From contig NC_034412.1 of NCBI RefSeq assembly GCF_002078875.1, positions 85,051,491 to 85,115,490 on the forward strand: a stretch of DNA of 64,000 nt, read 5' to 3'. Each line of letters begins with the position of its first letter. The stretch's first letter is position 1. Shown here piece by piece: positions 41,501-52,130 of this stretch. A program made the translations under genes and the position numbers. The notes beneath the pieces are model-generated. The model did not search any database. It was not told the DNA's origin and saw nothing but the letters and a program-made list of their open reading frames with translations. The DNA comes from Numida meleagris (taxonomy: Eukaryota > Chordata > Aves > Galliformes > Numididae).

Positions 41501-42899
41501 CAAGAAAGAAGGGGCACAAGCTTGCGCTCCTGGTTAATCTATGCACGCAAAGACATCCAGTTTGCACAGCTTTGTGTTGCTTTTCAAAGCCTGTCCAGCT
41601 GGCGTCCAGTTTCATTTGCAACATTACAAGGTGTACGTGAGTAGATTAAAGTAACCATGGGAGATCAGCTTTTCACAGGGAATATATATATGCACACAAT
41701 ATAGAGCATCAGCTTTTGGCTACATTGAATCATAGTACTGACATACTGAGGGCCATTCTACTAGAGTTTTCAAAGGGAATTAGGAGCATTCAGAAGGTTT
41801 CTGGAAGATTGACTTGGTTCCAGCAAGCCAGTGGAACTGGGAGAAACCTTTAAAATGTCCTAGCACCACACGACAAAAACAGCACCACCCAGTACAGTGG
41901 AAAGACTGTTTCTGAGTGCTCTTTGCTCTCCACTCCTTGACTAAACATTCCTTACAAGATGATGCAGGTTGTTGTCAAGGAAGTTATGTTAAAGTTCAAT
42001 ATAAAGTTAGAAATACGACAGCTGCTCATCTGCTGCTCAGACGGACTGATACTTGAGTAGTACCTGTTGAATGACCTACTTATTCACTGAATTCTATTGT
42101 CAGGCCTTCCTCAGTAACTTGGGAATTAGGAAATTCCTCCTGATCCCTCACCTTCTTCAACCAAATTTTTAGCTTCCTGCCTTCCATACCATGGTCCCTC
42201 AGCTAATTTCACTCTTTCCTCCTGAAAATTCTCCCCATCCTCCTGTCCTACTTTCTTCCCTGTCCTCAGACACAGCTCAGCTGTTGACAGGACATTCAAC
42301 CTTGTCTACTTTATTCAGTGCTGCTGAGTTGGTCCTTCAGTTTGCACTTTTCTATCCCACTGACCTATGAAATACTGACTGTTTGCAAGTATTATTTTTA
42401 AGAAAAAGGTATCATTTGACTTAGCAAGGTAGATTTCGGTTAATACAGAAAAGACTTCTACCTAAGTTGCCATTTAAATTTTTGACACTGTGTTACCTGA
42501 ACTAGATGTTTTCAAAAGTCATGCAGATACATTTTGCACTCTGTCAAAAAGCTTTCACCTATTTTTCACCCTATCAGAAAGAGAATGACACTGTTTAATA
42601 ACTGTTGTCGAGAGACATCCAAGAGGTGCTTCTAAATCATCTCATCTTCTTTGCCTTCTGTCTCAAAATGCTTACAGATAAAGATCAATGAGCAAATAAT
42701 GATAGAAATTGTCTAAGCATAAAATAGTTTTTGAGAAAAAATTTTGCATGCTCCTCTTCACTACATAATTCAAGTCTAGCCTCTAAGCAGCCAAAATGCC
42801 TTTTCAAAATGTGAGAAGACTGTGTACTTGTATCTAATTGTTGTGACAAAATTGTAACAGCAAAATTTTAAAATCTGACTTGCTTGTTCTGTATGAATT

Positions 42900-42955
42900 T
42901 GCACGAATTATATATAATATATATTGAATATAATGAAATATATTTCATTACCCTA
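42900..42955. repeat. TA-rich low-complexity tract
   Basis: This is an imperfect TATA/ATAT-rich stretch containing the inverted pair GAAATATATTTC. It is probably low-complexity DNA with no recognised function. Confidence 0.75.
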
Positions 42956-43111
42956 CAAATGTGATTCAGTGTATTCATAAATAAAGAATATAAGCATGCT
43001 TGTGTGTAAGTATATATAAACAAACCTATACACTGATCACAGTAAAAACATTCTGCCTTTATTTCTGTTAAAAGCCAAATTGAACTTCTTGTAGAAAAAA
43101 CCACTGTTTAT

Positions 43112-43188
43112 GCCATGAGCATCCAACCTTTTGTCTTGCCTGGGCCGCACTGAGTGAAGAGGAATTGTCTAGGGCTGCATTTACGTAT
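43112..43188 (+). mobile_element. hAT (Charlie-like) DNA transposon fragment, tentative
   Basis: The segment containing CATCCAACCTTTTGTCTTGC, CTGGGCCGCACTGAGTGAAG and AGGAATTGTC resembles the end region of hAT/Charlie-type elements as I remember them from chicken. It directly abuts the mariner-like segment. No transposase coding remains. Identification rests on recollection of a consensus and should be confirmed by repeat masking. Confidence 0.4.
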
Positions 43189-43285
43189 GTCACTCCAGAA
43201 GTAATGCCTCCAATTTATTTCCACAGAAACTACAACAGATACAAAGAGCACAATAATGCTACTTAATAGTGCAAAGTCTCAGATA
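43189..43285 (+). mobile_element. Mariner-like (galluhop) end fragment
   Basis: The segment GTAATGCCTCCAATTTATTT, followed by CCACAGAAACTACAACAG and ATACAAAGAGCACAATAA, closely matches the terminal region of the chicken Tc1/mariner element galluhop. Only about 100 bp is present, with no transposase frame. An A-rich stretch follows at 43286-43320. It is a dead fragment. Confidence 0.7.
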
Positions 43286-44061
43286 CAAAACGAAAAGAAA
43301 AAAAAAAGAAAAAATGATCTAAAAGATTTACTTTGTGATGGAGACATAATGTAATTTAAGAACAACTTGAGGTTGTTCTAGATTTAGTGATGATGTGGTA
43401 CTCAAGCAGCTAACCATGCCAGGAGCTTCTGCTTACTGAATAAGACTAATTATATGAAGTTAACAGAGAAAGCAAAAGGTCAAGGCCAAAGGCTAAAAAT
43501 GTCAATTTTTAATTTTACTAAAAACCTTTCCAACTGGAAAAATGAGGTCAAAGGGTAAAAGAGGGCATTGTGAACTTCCTTGTTAATGTTTTACTCATGA
43601 AACTTTTCTGAAAGTGTAGCAGGTGAACTGCAGACAAGACTCCTCCAATGTCTGTAGAAGGATCCATACTGTGACTGTTCACCTCTGCCCTGGTATGACT
43701 AGGTTTTATTTTGCAGTGCATTCATGGAAAACTGTATGAATTTAGGATTTCTTCTGCTCAGTATTAGACCTCTAAAGTGGGACTTCTATGTAGTTCAGAT
43801 ATCTAAACCCAAGCAGCTATTGTAGCCACGTCAGATGAAGCACTAGCCTGGCAGCAGCTAAACCTCATAGGCCACTCTCCTCCATGAAGGCCTCAGATAA
43901 GTGGATATTCTCAAAGCATGTTTAAGCCATACCATTTGCAACTCTTTATTTCAGAGAATTGCTTTGAATAAGACAAGTGTTATTTGTCTTTTTTCTGGTA
44001 AACAATAGTCAGAGTACATGTCAAAAATTCACATATCCTGAGAATTATACACGCATCTGGG

Positions 44062-44400
44062 ATAGCCCTGACCTAAGTGCAGCACTTTGCACTTGGTCTA
44101 GTTAAACCTCATTAGGTTTTCATGGGCCCACTTCTCATGCTTTCAAGAAGGGATGGCATCCCTTCTTTCTGTTGTATCAACTGTACCCCTCAGCTTGGTG
44201 TCACCAGCAAACTTGCTGAGGGTGTACTTGATCCCACTGACAACATCATTAGTAAAGACACTGAAGAGCACTGGTCTCAAGACAGATGCCTGGAGGACAC
44301 CACTCTTCACTGGCCTCCACCGGGACATAGAGACATTGACCTCAATGTCTCAGTGGCTGCAACAATCCAACCAGTTCTTTATTCAGTCTGCATTTGTGTG
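44062..44400 (-). mobile_element. CR1 LINE reverse transcriptase fragment (inactive)
   Basis: The - strand encodes an internal piece of CR1 ORF2 reverse transcriptase. The 44143-44328 frame gives WRPVKSGVLQASVLRPVLFS, then a VFTNDVVSGI segment and TLSKFAGDTKLRGTVDTTE. This is the region holding the catalytic F/Y-A-D-D box and the preceding S/T-G-V-x-Q-G-S-V-L-G-P motif. The expected FADD reads FAGD, and the SGVPQGS motif is changed to SGVLQAS, so the fragment is catalytically dead. Flanking + strand sequence such as CACTTTGCACTTGGTCTAGT extends it. No 3' tail is present. Confidence 0.93.
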
Positions 44401-47120
44401 ACACGGGGAATGGCTCACTGCAGTGCCATCACAGGTATGCACTAGTTTGCCTTCAAGCAAAGCAATTAAATTGCTGTCCATTTCCTTATATTTCAGACCT
44501 TTCTCCTAATGCATATCAGCAGATTATAAGCAGCATACGCAGAGCATTCCAGCCTATTCTGGTTGTAATGAGAGTGCACTATAAGATACAAATGATTGCT
44601 GACAAAGGTGGGGAATAATTCATTGGAAGATATGTTTTTCATGGATTGGAAATTTTTATTTATGTGGTGAGGTTTTTTTTTCTGATTGCTGCATTGCATT
44701 TTGCTAACTTCACAAATATGACCATGACAACTGTGATACAAATGATTAAGTTAACAAAAATGTTTATCCTCCCTAAACAGCTATCTTTCCACAATACATC
44801 ACATAGAACGTTATCTCCAGTCACAGCTGAGAACAGATTTAGACATATAAGAAGATAAAATCATCTTCTGAATTTTCTATTAAACAAAACTATCCTGGGA
44901 GGGCTGGCAGACTTCCCAAAATGAGCAATCCATCATCTGCTTCAAATGATATTATTATTTGTATTTCCAGTCTTTACTCCCCTAATCCCATTATTTTTCA
45001 GTGCAATCTTTTCACTGCTAAAATAATAATAGTTAAAAAGATGGATGAAGAAAAAGGGACATGCTAATATTGGAAATGGTCTTCATTTATAGGTATTTTT
45101 GTGCACATCAGTGCTTTTAGACCAAAAGTATACCTTCATCTTTAAAAACATCAGCTCATGTTGCATGATTCTGAGGCATGAATCTGTTCAAAAAAAGGCA
45201 TTATGCACCATAGGGTTTCCAGTATACCAAAAATGGACCCAATCATTGCTAATATGAGACATTATCAAAGAGGAAATGCTCTCTGTTGACTTTGTGCAGC
45301 TCCTGGAAAGTCTGAAAAGTCTTCTACAGTTTGAAAACAAATAAGAAAACATGAATACAATAATTATTTCCACATACAGTCTGGCAAAAATGCTTTGTTC
45401 AGCATGCCAACTTTAAGATGCCACCATCCACTAGCAGAGAATACCAGTAGTAATACTCATAAGAAGCCAAGATAAAAAATTTCATTCCTCTGTGACCCAA
45501 GCCCACATCCATCACTGAGGTCTTAGACTGATTTAAATAGGCACTGAATCATTCTAAAGATCTGATGCATCTAATTAAACAGTAGCAAAGATGGCCTCAG
45601 AGGAAAGAAAAATCTCTACGCTTTTATTACCTCCAACACAGGTGTAGACAGTGGGTATTGTGTGACAGGGCCTCAAATGCCCTCCTTGTCAAGAGTGGCA
45701 ATTTTGGCACATGCAAACAGCTGAAGGACACATGATCTCTCATACCTGCTGTCTGATGCATGGTCTGAATACTGCCTTGTCAGTCTCTTGAAAGCTGCAT
45801 TTATACGATTGACTTCTGAATGGTTTAAGATTGGACTTAGTTTTCTTTCTATCAGAAAACCTCCTAATTTTGAAGAGGTTTTTTTGTTATGTGTTACAAA
45901 AATGCAAGAGTTCTTCTCCCTGAAGAAACATATTGCATTTGGCTGGCACAATGAAAGCAAAGGGATAAAGTACCAAACATACAAAAACAAAACAAAACAA
46001 CAACAAAAAAAACCACTTTTCCCTTTGAAAAGTGTTTTGTTTGTGTTCACCTCTGAGAAAGTCATCTACGTTTCTTTTGCTTGCAGAAAAAAAAAAAAAC
46101 AAAAAAAAAAACCCACAAACCACAAAACTGCCCCAGCTATAAAAGCCTGTGCTATTAAAAGCTCTGTGGAGGTCTGAATCGTGAAAGGATCTTTACGATG
46201 TCTGCAGCATTTCAGATAAAACATTGTACTTCCATGTCTTTCACATCCCAGCTTCCTAAAAATGAACTAAAATACCTTCATACATTATTTGGCTTGTTGT
46301 TTTTAATTTATTTTTCATTAAAATGAACTCTGTTATTAACTTAAACACAAAGCATGAAGACTACTGATACATTGACCTCCCTTTGGTATGGGGTTTTCCA
46401 GGACTAACAGAATATGTCGCATCTGAAGATCTGACTGGCTCAGGGGTAATCTAACAGTGGCAAGTACTGCAACCTATGATCTATAAGCAATAACACAAAG
46501 TAGAAACAGCAAATAATCACTGATCCTAAACGTTAGCCATCACTCAGAACTAGATTAAGTAACGATGACTCAAAGCAAACTGCACTGTGTATTCAAACTA
46601 CTAAAGTGCAAAGGACAAAAAAGAAAAATCCCCCCAAAATGAGCCAGCAATAAGCAGTCGTGCTTAACTACAGAGCAAAATGCATGACAGAAGCATAGAA
46701 AAAAAGATGTTGATGGGAGGTACAAAACCATTCAAAAAGGTGAGTTCGAGTGACACCATAAAGCTATGGTTGTTATAAACACCTACTTGTTGTTCCAATG
46801 AACTCTGCTCACATAATAGGCAAATGCATTAGACCTTGAAAAGGAAATCATGAGAAAAGTAGAGCAGCCATTTCATATGAAAGAAATCAGTTTAAAAAAA
46901 TAATTTTGGGGGATGATCACATGAGAACAGTCTGCCCTTTCTATACTTCAAGGCAAGAAACATATTTATTTAAAAATTTTATGAGTACTCCAGCTTTGTC
47001 AGTGATAAGAAATCAACACACATTAAGAAGCAAGAAATTGTCCTTATGTTACAAGCCAAAGTCAACAAAAAGGCTTTCCTTCAGATCCTCAAGGTCAATC
47101 TGTGCTTCTAGCAAAAAATG

Positions 47121-47151
<31 letters not shown>

Positions 47152-47685
47152 GTATCTGCCTTCTGAAGCAGAAATGTTCCCTTTATGATGCTTTTGGATT
47201 CCCAGAGGTGAAGCCAGGGATATGCACCTACTCCACGGAGAGAGTTCACCTCATAGAGCAGCCATCAGAAATCATTTACCAGCTGAAGTCACAAACTACA
47301 AATTGGTAATGAAAAGTGGCAATGTGAACAGTTTTCTGCACTGTCCTAATTATGCTCCCAAAGTCTGGCGGCAGACTGTGAGTCAAGATAAAATGAAATA
47401 TTTCTAATATACCATGAAGAGCTGTTATGCAGTCACTGACGGACATGTCATCTTCTTGACCAACCACACCCTGCTGGCACACAGGTGCTCTGGAAGGGGT
47501 CTTTTCCCTTCCCCATTTCCTTGGGCTGTTTCTGATTTAAAACTGGATGAAATACAGACACGGCCCTGGGAGCTGGAACCAGCAACAGGTGCTCACACCT
47601 CTTGCACTGCTTATAGACTTTTTATGTGGACCCAGAATGTTTAATATGTAGTACTGGCCTCAAAATTTGAGCAGTAACTAGAAAA
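44401..47685. other. Intergenic sequence, no gene recognised
   Basis: This is AT-rich sequence with long A tracts (around 45990-46115 and 47122-47148). Lysine-rich open frames here are by-products of the poly-A runs. No recognisable gene was seen. Confidence 0.6.
47122..47148. repeat. Poly(A) tract (27 A)
   Basis: A 27-A homopolymer follows AAAAATGT. It could be the tail of a retroposed sequence, but I recognise no source gene upstream, and no target-site duplication is evident. Confidence 0.85.
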
Positions 47686-47768
47686 TCATAGGATCATAGA
47701 ATCGTTCGAGTTGGAAGGGACCCCATAAGGTCATCTAGTCCAACTCTCCCGCAATTAACAGCGGCAAA
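47686..47768 (-). mobile_element. Short CR1 LINE 3' end, reverse
   Basis: ATCATAGGATCATAGAATCG, then GAGTTGGAAGGGACCCCATA and AGGTCATCTAGTCCAACTCT, is the complement of the last 80 bp or so of CR1. It is severely 5'-truncated and lies about 1.9 kb from the DRD5 stop codon. Confidence 0.92.
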
Positions 47769-49157
47769 ATGCAGAAATCTAAATTCTAGTCAGAATAATT
47801 TATCACCAGAAGCCACTTCCTTCAATTTTACTTGGGGAAATGGTTTTTATTCCAGGCAAGTACTACACAACCAGCAATTCCAGAACTGTAGCTAACTCCT
47901 GGCAACACACGATAGTATTAGCAGAGAAATGACAATCTACTCACCCCAAACGTCAAGCTGTTAGTGGGCTGAGCCTGGTTATGGGCATAGGATTCCTACA
48001 CTGAGATAGCAGACGCAACCACAAAGGGACTTCAGTTAGATGCCTCACAAACCTTTCCCATCCCATATCCTAAGCAGAGATAAGGCAACCCCTTCTTGTC
48101 CATTATCAGAGGCTTAGCTTCTGAAGAGGCTCAGTCCTAAGTGCATAACATTTATAAATGCCACTTGCAGTTCTTTCCCTGAAGCATGCTGACTGGTGTA
48201 AATCCTGCTTTTCCCCCATACATTGCACAGGGACCTTCAGTTCGCAATTAGGTGGGATGGGGGGCAGGGTGTCCCTGCAGGGAGTGCTACTGAACCAGAA
48301 CAAACAGCTCAACGTAAATCTGTACAGCTCATGGCATGGGCATTCCTAAAGGGTGAATTAATTCAAATCTTATGCATAAATAATGTGCTTTTACTACCTT
48401 TGATCATTTGTCTTCTAAACAGCATCACTTCTGACTTCTGAACTGAAAGCGTGCAAACATTTCTAAGTAGCCCATTCCATCTGATGTAAATGTTTCAACA
48501 GATACAGAGTTTGAAATACTCTTTTACAATTTGTTAAGGCTCTTTTAAAACATTTTGTAGAGTCAAAGCACTACAAGGCCATTTCACACATTTGAAAAAT
48601 GTAATTAACTTCCAGTGACAAAGTAAATCACTAAAAAAATGTTTTTCTTCTCTTAGTTTCAGTGAGTTCTCCGATGTACTATGTCTGTCTACACTGGGAG
48701 CTGCTAATTACTAACATCATTTTCAAGCATAATTAATGTTTTTAGACACATCCAGCTGCTAATTCTATCACCAAATTCTTCCCATTAATGGTATCTATAA
48801 AAGCAATTTCAAATATAGAATTAAGTGGAAGGTCTTAACAGCTTGTGAGTGCTTGATATTCTTAGCTGCAGAAAGGAAATCACAGATAGGATAGCGTCAG
48901 TTATACTGAAGGAAAAAAAAACACCTAAATAGCTGTAAGAAGAGCCATATAAAAAAGCTCCTCTAAGTCAATCATCCCTGTGAACCTTCCTTTTATTCAA
49001 AAATTGTATTTTTTGTGCAGACTGTTTTGCTTTTACAATAACAGGATTTAGCAATTAGTCATGTAACCATTCAAATAAGAATGCTAAAGTTTGAATACTG
49101 GTTGTAAACCTTCCAGAGTGATAAATGAAAGATAATAACCCCTTGATCAATGGAACC
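47769..49157. other. Sequence downstream of DRD5, no gene recognised
   Basis: This non-coding interval lies beyond the first candidate DRD5 poly(A) signals. If a distal signal is used (for example the TTTTATT near 48990), part of it would be DRD5 3'UTR. No domain-bearing frame was seen. Confidence 0.5.
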
Positions 49158-49167
49158 TTTATTTATT
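49158..49167 (-). terminator. DRD5: Candidate DRD5 poly(A) signal (overlapping AATAAA)
   Basis: The + strand TTTATTTATT gives two overlapping AATAAA hexamers on the - strand, about 510 bp downstream of the DRD5 stop codon. They are plausible 3' ends for the receptor mRNA. Usage is inferred, and other AATAAA-like sites lie further downstream. Confidence 0.5.
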
Positions 49168-49677
49168 CATCCAGGAACATGGTGAGGATACCACAGGCAA
49201 CAACGCCGCCTGGAGAACATGGATTTCACATAAACTGTTCTGACAGAAACACGCATTTAAATAATCATCCAAATCACCACCTCACTTTTTCTATCTTAGA
49301 AGAAAAACAATAAACAAACAAAAAGAGAACTGAAACATAAGACCTGAACAAATGAACAGTCCAGAAGTTAATCTACTGGATGTCTATGCCAGCCTCAACA
49401 TCTGTCCCTGTTTTCAAAAGTCGCAACACACAGCACAGGCAATGCATTGTCCATCTACAAATGGACTGACTGTACTCGCACCATGAGACTCCTTCATGGC
49501 TGCAGTCAGTTTATCCCATCATCATGACAGTGTGACATCCTGCAAAGTGCTACACGGAGAGGTGAAGTTAGCATGAAGTGACTGACCAAACTACAGCATA
49601 AATCAAGCAGGTTTCTCCATTTAGTGCTAATATTTTGGTGTATAATCTAAGCAGAAGTGACCAGGGCAGGATACAGT
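49168..49677 (-). other. DRD5: DRD5 3'UTR (proximal estimate)
   Basis: This is non-coding sequence between the DRD5 stop codon (TAA at 49678-49680, - strand) and the first overlapping AATAAA pair. Its extent depends on the true cleavage site. Confidence 0.5.
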
Positions 49678-51087
49678 TTAATGTAAACCATTTGGAGTGA
49701 AAGGTGTGATTTTGCCTAGTGAGATCTCCCCCTCGCAGTCCAGCTCACAGACAGAGTCAGTGGCAACCTCGGGGTCGGGGGAGATCTGGGACATCCTATC
49801 AAAAGGGTCCTCCCGGTTCTCCTCACAGTCAACCACATTTGGGATCATGTTCACATAAGCAGTCACTATCTCCTTATGGAAAAGGGTGTCCTGGTTGTAT
49901 GAGATGAGCTCATTGCTTATATTAACGGTCTCCACTGGAGTGCTTGAGCAAAACTGGCCGCATCCCAGGAGGTTGGAGAAGACCTTCCTGAAGTCAGCAT
50001 TGAAGGCATAGATGATGGGGTTGAGGGAGGAGTTGGCCCATCCAAACCAGACGAAGATGTTGAAGGTGGTCTCGCTGACGCAGGGGAGCCCAGCACGGGG
50101 GTCACTGGGTGGGCTCTCACAGAAGGGCACCATGCAATTCAGAATGAAGAAGGGCAGCCAGCAGCAGACAAAGACGCCCATGATGATGGAGAGAGTCTTC
50201 AGCACTTTGGTTTCTTTCCTGATGGAGGACTTGAGGCTGGTGTGATGGTGGCAGTCGACGTGGTTGCTGCGGCAGCTCTGCGCATGCTCGGCCGCCCGCT
50301 CCAGCGAGGAGATGCGACGGATCTGCACCTGGGCAATGCGGTAGATCCGCGTGTAGGTGACTATCATGATAGCCACTGGGATGTAAAAACTGATCAGGGA
50401 GGAGGAAATAGCATAAGTCCTGTTGAGGCTGGAGTCACAGCTCTCTGATGGCCCAGGGACAGTGCTGTTGCTGCCGTCGGTGCTGTCGGAGGGCGTCATT
50501 GCTGCCAGTGCCACCCATGTGGTGCTCATGTCTTCAGCCCAGGTGGTGAAAGCACCCTCTGCCTCCCAGCCAGTACCGAACCCATCCCCAGTGTCCCCAG
50601 CGGTGGCAGTGGCGGCAGCATCCCCACCTCTGTGCCAATCGAGCTGGACTGGGATGAAGGAGATGAGCACGGACAGCGCCCAAGCCACTCCAATCATCAC
50701 CAGGGCCAGCCGCTGGGTCATCTTCCTCTCATACCGGAAAGGGCTGGAAATAGCCCAGTACCTGTCCACGCTAATCACGCACAGGTTAAGGATGGAGGCC
50801 GTGGAGCACATGATATCGAAGGCCACCCAGACGTTGCAGAAAGCCCCGAAGGGCCAGTACCCGGCCACCTCAGCCACAGCCTTCCAGGGCATGACCAGCA
50901 GAGCCACCAGTAGGTCCGAGACGGCCAGCGACACGATGAAGATGTTGGTGACCTTGCTCCGCAGGTGCCGGTAGCGGACGATGGCCGCGCACACCAGCAC
51001 GTTCCCAAAGAGCGTCCAGAGGATGAGCAGGGCGAGCAGGCTGCCCGCCGCCACCTGCGCAGCCCCGGGGCCTCCCGCCTGCCCCCT
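49678..51087 (-). CDS. DRD5: DRD5, D1-class dopamine receptor (D1B/D5), 5'-incomplete
   Basis: This is a dopamine-binding, Gs-coupled class A receptor of the neuronal plasma membrane. The single open frame has 469 readable codons plus stop and no intron, as in other D1-class genes. It runs into the N gap with no stop, so the start Met is missing; the GTG at 51052-51054 is an internal Val. Counting from the codon at 51087: GNVLV of helix 1 (28-32), the sodium-site Asp of helix 2 (58), the amine-binding Asp of helix 3 (91), DRYW (108-111), disulfide Cys 84 and 217, helix-5 Ser 229, 230 and 233, CWLP (309-312), NPIIY (356-360) and tail Cys 376 and 380. The C-tail ([16 protein letters not shown] to LDCEGEIS and KITPFTPNG) is diagnostic of DRD5 over DRD1. 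The second extracellular loop is long (about 67 residues from Trp-His-Arg to Cys 217, against about 38 in human DRD5), with N-glycosylation sites at Asn 207 and 222. Confidence 0.97.
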   Translation of the reverse strand, partial: RGQAGGPGAAQVAAGSLLALLILWTLFGNVLVCAAIVRYRHLRSKVTNIFIVSLAVSDLLVALLVMPWKAVAEVAGYWPFGAFCNVWVAFDIMCSTASILNLCVISVDRYWAISSPFRYERKMTQRLALVMIGVAWALSVLISFIPVQLDWHRGGDAAATATAGDTGDGFGTGWEAEGAFTTWAEDMSTTWVALAAMTPSDSTDGSNSTVPGPSESCDSSLNRTYAISSSLISFYIPVAIMIVTYTRIYRIAQVQIRRISSLERAAEHAQSCRSNHVDCHHHTSLKSSIRKETKVLKTLSIIMGVFVCCWLPFFILNCMVPFCESPPSDPRAGLPCVSETTFNIFVWFGWANSSLNPIIYAFNADFRKVFSNLLGCGQFCSSTPVETVNISNELISYNQDTLFHKEIVTAYVNMIPNVVDCEENREDPFDRMSQISPDPEVATDSVCELDCEGEISLGKITPFTPNGLH

Positions 51088-51322
51088 NNNNNNNNNNNNN
51101 NNNNNNNNNNNNNNNNNNNNNNNNNNNNNNNNNNNNNNNNNNNNNNNNNNNNNNNNNNNNNNNNNNNNNNNNNNNNNNNNNNNNNNNNNNNNNNNNNNNN
51201 NNNNNNNNNNNNNNNNNNNNNNNNNNNNNNNNNNNNNNNNNNNNNNNNNNNNNNNNNNNNNNNNNNNNNNNNNNNNNNNNNNNNNNNNNNNNNNNNNNNN
51301 NNNNNNNNNNNNNNNNNNNNNN
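51088..51322. other. Assembly gap (235 N) covering DRD5 start
   Basis: A run of 235 undetermined bases has GC-rich sequence on both sides. The DRD5 frame is open up to its left edge (encoding GGPGAAQV just inside), so the gap should contain the DRD5 initiator codon, the first extracellular residues and probably 5'UTR. Gap length may be an estimate. Confidence 0.98.
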
Positions 51323-52130
51323 GCTCACCGCTCGGCGCGCCCCTGCCTCGCTGCTCCGCTCCGCTCGGCGCTGCTCGACGTGGCCGCTTCGACGCCGGCT
51401 CCGCCCGCCCCGCGCTCAGCGGAGCTCCTCTCGCCCCGCTCCTCTCGCCCCGCTCCTCTCACCTCGCTCCCCGCTCCCCGTGCCGGCTCCCGCCGCCCTC
51501 TGAGCATGCTCGCTGCCGGGGCCGCCCCGTCCGGTTCGGCGGAGGTCGGAGCGGCAAACCGAATCCCAAATCGCGTACGGGTCGTCCGTGCCGGTGTTGC
51601 CTCGCTGAGCGCGGTCCCACCGAAGGGAACGGGGAAATGTGCCCCAGACCCTGCTGCGGCGGGGCTGGAAGGGGCCGTGGAGAGCTAGGCGGGCGGGTTT
51701 CTCCGGACGCCGGAGGTTTGGCACAAGGAAGGAAGCCGGCAAAGGACTCCCGAGCGTCCCTCGTCGCGGCTCCTTCGTGGGATGCGTCGTTCGCCTCCGT
51801 AGGGCTCGGTGCAACCAGCAAACGGACCCTCAGCAGGAAAGAAGCAGACACGGTGCGATTGGACTCACCGTGCGCTGGTATAACGCTCGTGTTTCAAAAA
51901 TACTGCAGTGACTTTTATTTAAAATACCTTTATTTTCTTTTATTTTTTTTAACCCTTTGACAGGATCGGACCCGTCCCTGACTGAGCATCCCGTTCGGGA
52001 TGCACGGGGCAGGAGCAACTGCCCTGCCGCTGCAAGTGGGGCCGGGCAGGACCCGCGGAGACCTGGTTCCGGAGTGACACGAGCGAGGATGCAGCGTCAC
52101 TGTTGCTAAATGCTGAAACAACAGAAGCTC
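51323..52130 (-). promoter_or_regulatory. DRD5: GC/CpG-rich 5' region and likely promoter of DRD5
   Basis: This block is strikingly GC- and CpG-rich relative to the window, densest at 51323-51720, and lies immediately upstream of the DRD5 coding region on the - strand. It holds a GGCGGGCGGG Sp1-type box at 51688-51697 and a 14-bp tandem repeat of GCTCCTCTCGCCCC (51424-51465). No convincing TATA box is seen, consistent with the TATA-less GC-rich promoters known for D1-class genes. Open frames across it are effects of base composition and N-filling. The exact start site cannot be told. Confidence 0.7.
51424..51470. repeat. 14-bp tandem repeat, three copies
   Basis: Two perfect copies of GCTCCTCTCGCCCC (51424-51437 and 51438-51451) are followed by a variant copy with two changes (51452-51465) and a partial fourth. 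On the DRD5 sense strand this is GGGGCGAGAGGAGC, a GA/GC-rich motif in the presumed promoter. Confidence 0.9.

Larger units (their letters stand above)
36886..43107. other. Intergenic sequence, no gene recognised
   Basis: This holds no recognised exon or RNA gene. It includes a (TTTG)n microsatellite (38530-38558), poly-T tracts, a GC-richer patch at about 41.1-41.65 kb (see findings) and a TA-rich patch near 42.9 kb. Confidence 0.6.

Noticed and set aside
46906..47166. 86-codon frame with a poly-Lys C-terminus
   Set aside because: The lysines come from a 27-A homopolymer, and the rest has no similarity that I recognise.
50423..50974. 183-codon open frame on the + strand opposite DRD5
   Set aside because: It is a shadow of the GC-rich DRD5 coding frame on the other strand. 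It has no domain, while the antisense frame matches a known receptor throughout.
51052..51054. GTG as a possible DRD5 start
   Set aside because: It lies at the beginning of helix 1 with the same frame open for 11 more codons into the gap, and nuclear vertebrate genes start with ATG. It is an internal Val codon.
50870..51960. Long open frames spanning the N gap (both strands)
   Set aside because: Undetermined bases hide stops, and the rest is CpG-rich sequence that is open in several frames by composition. None encodes a recognisable protein.
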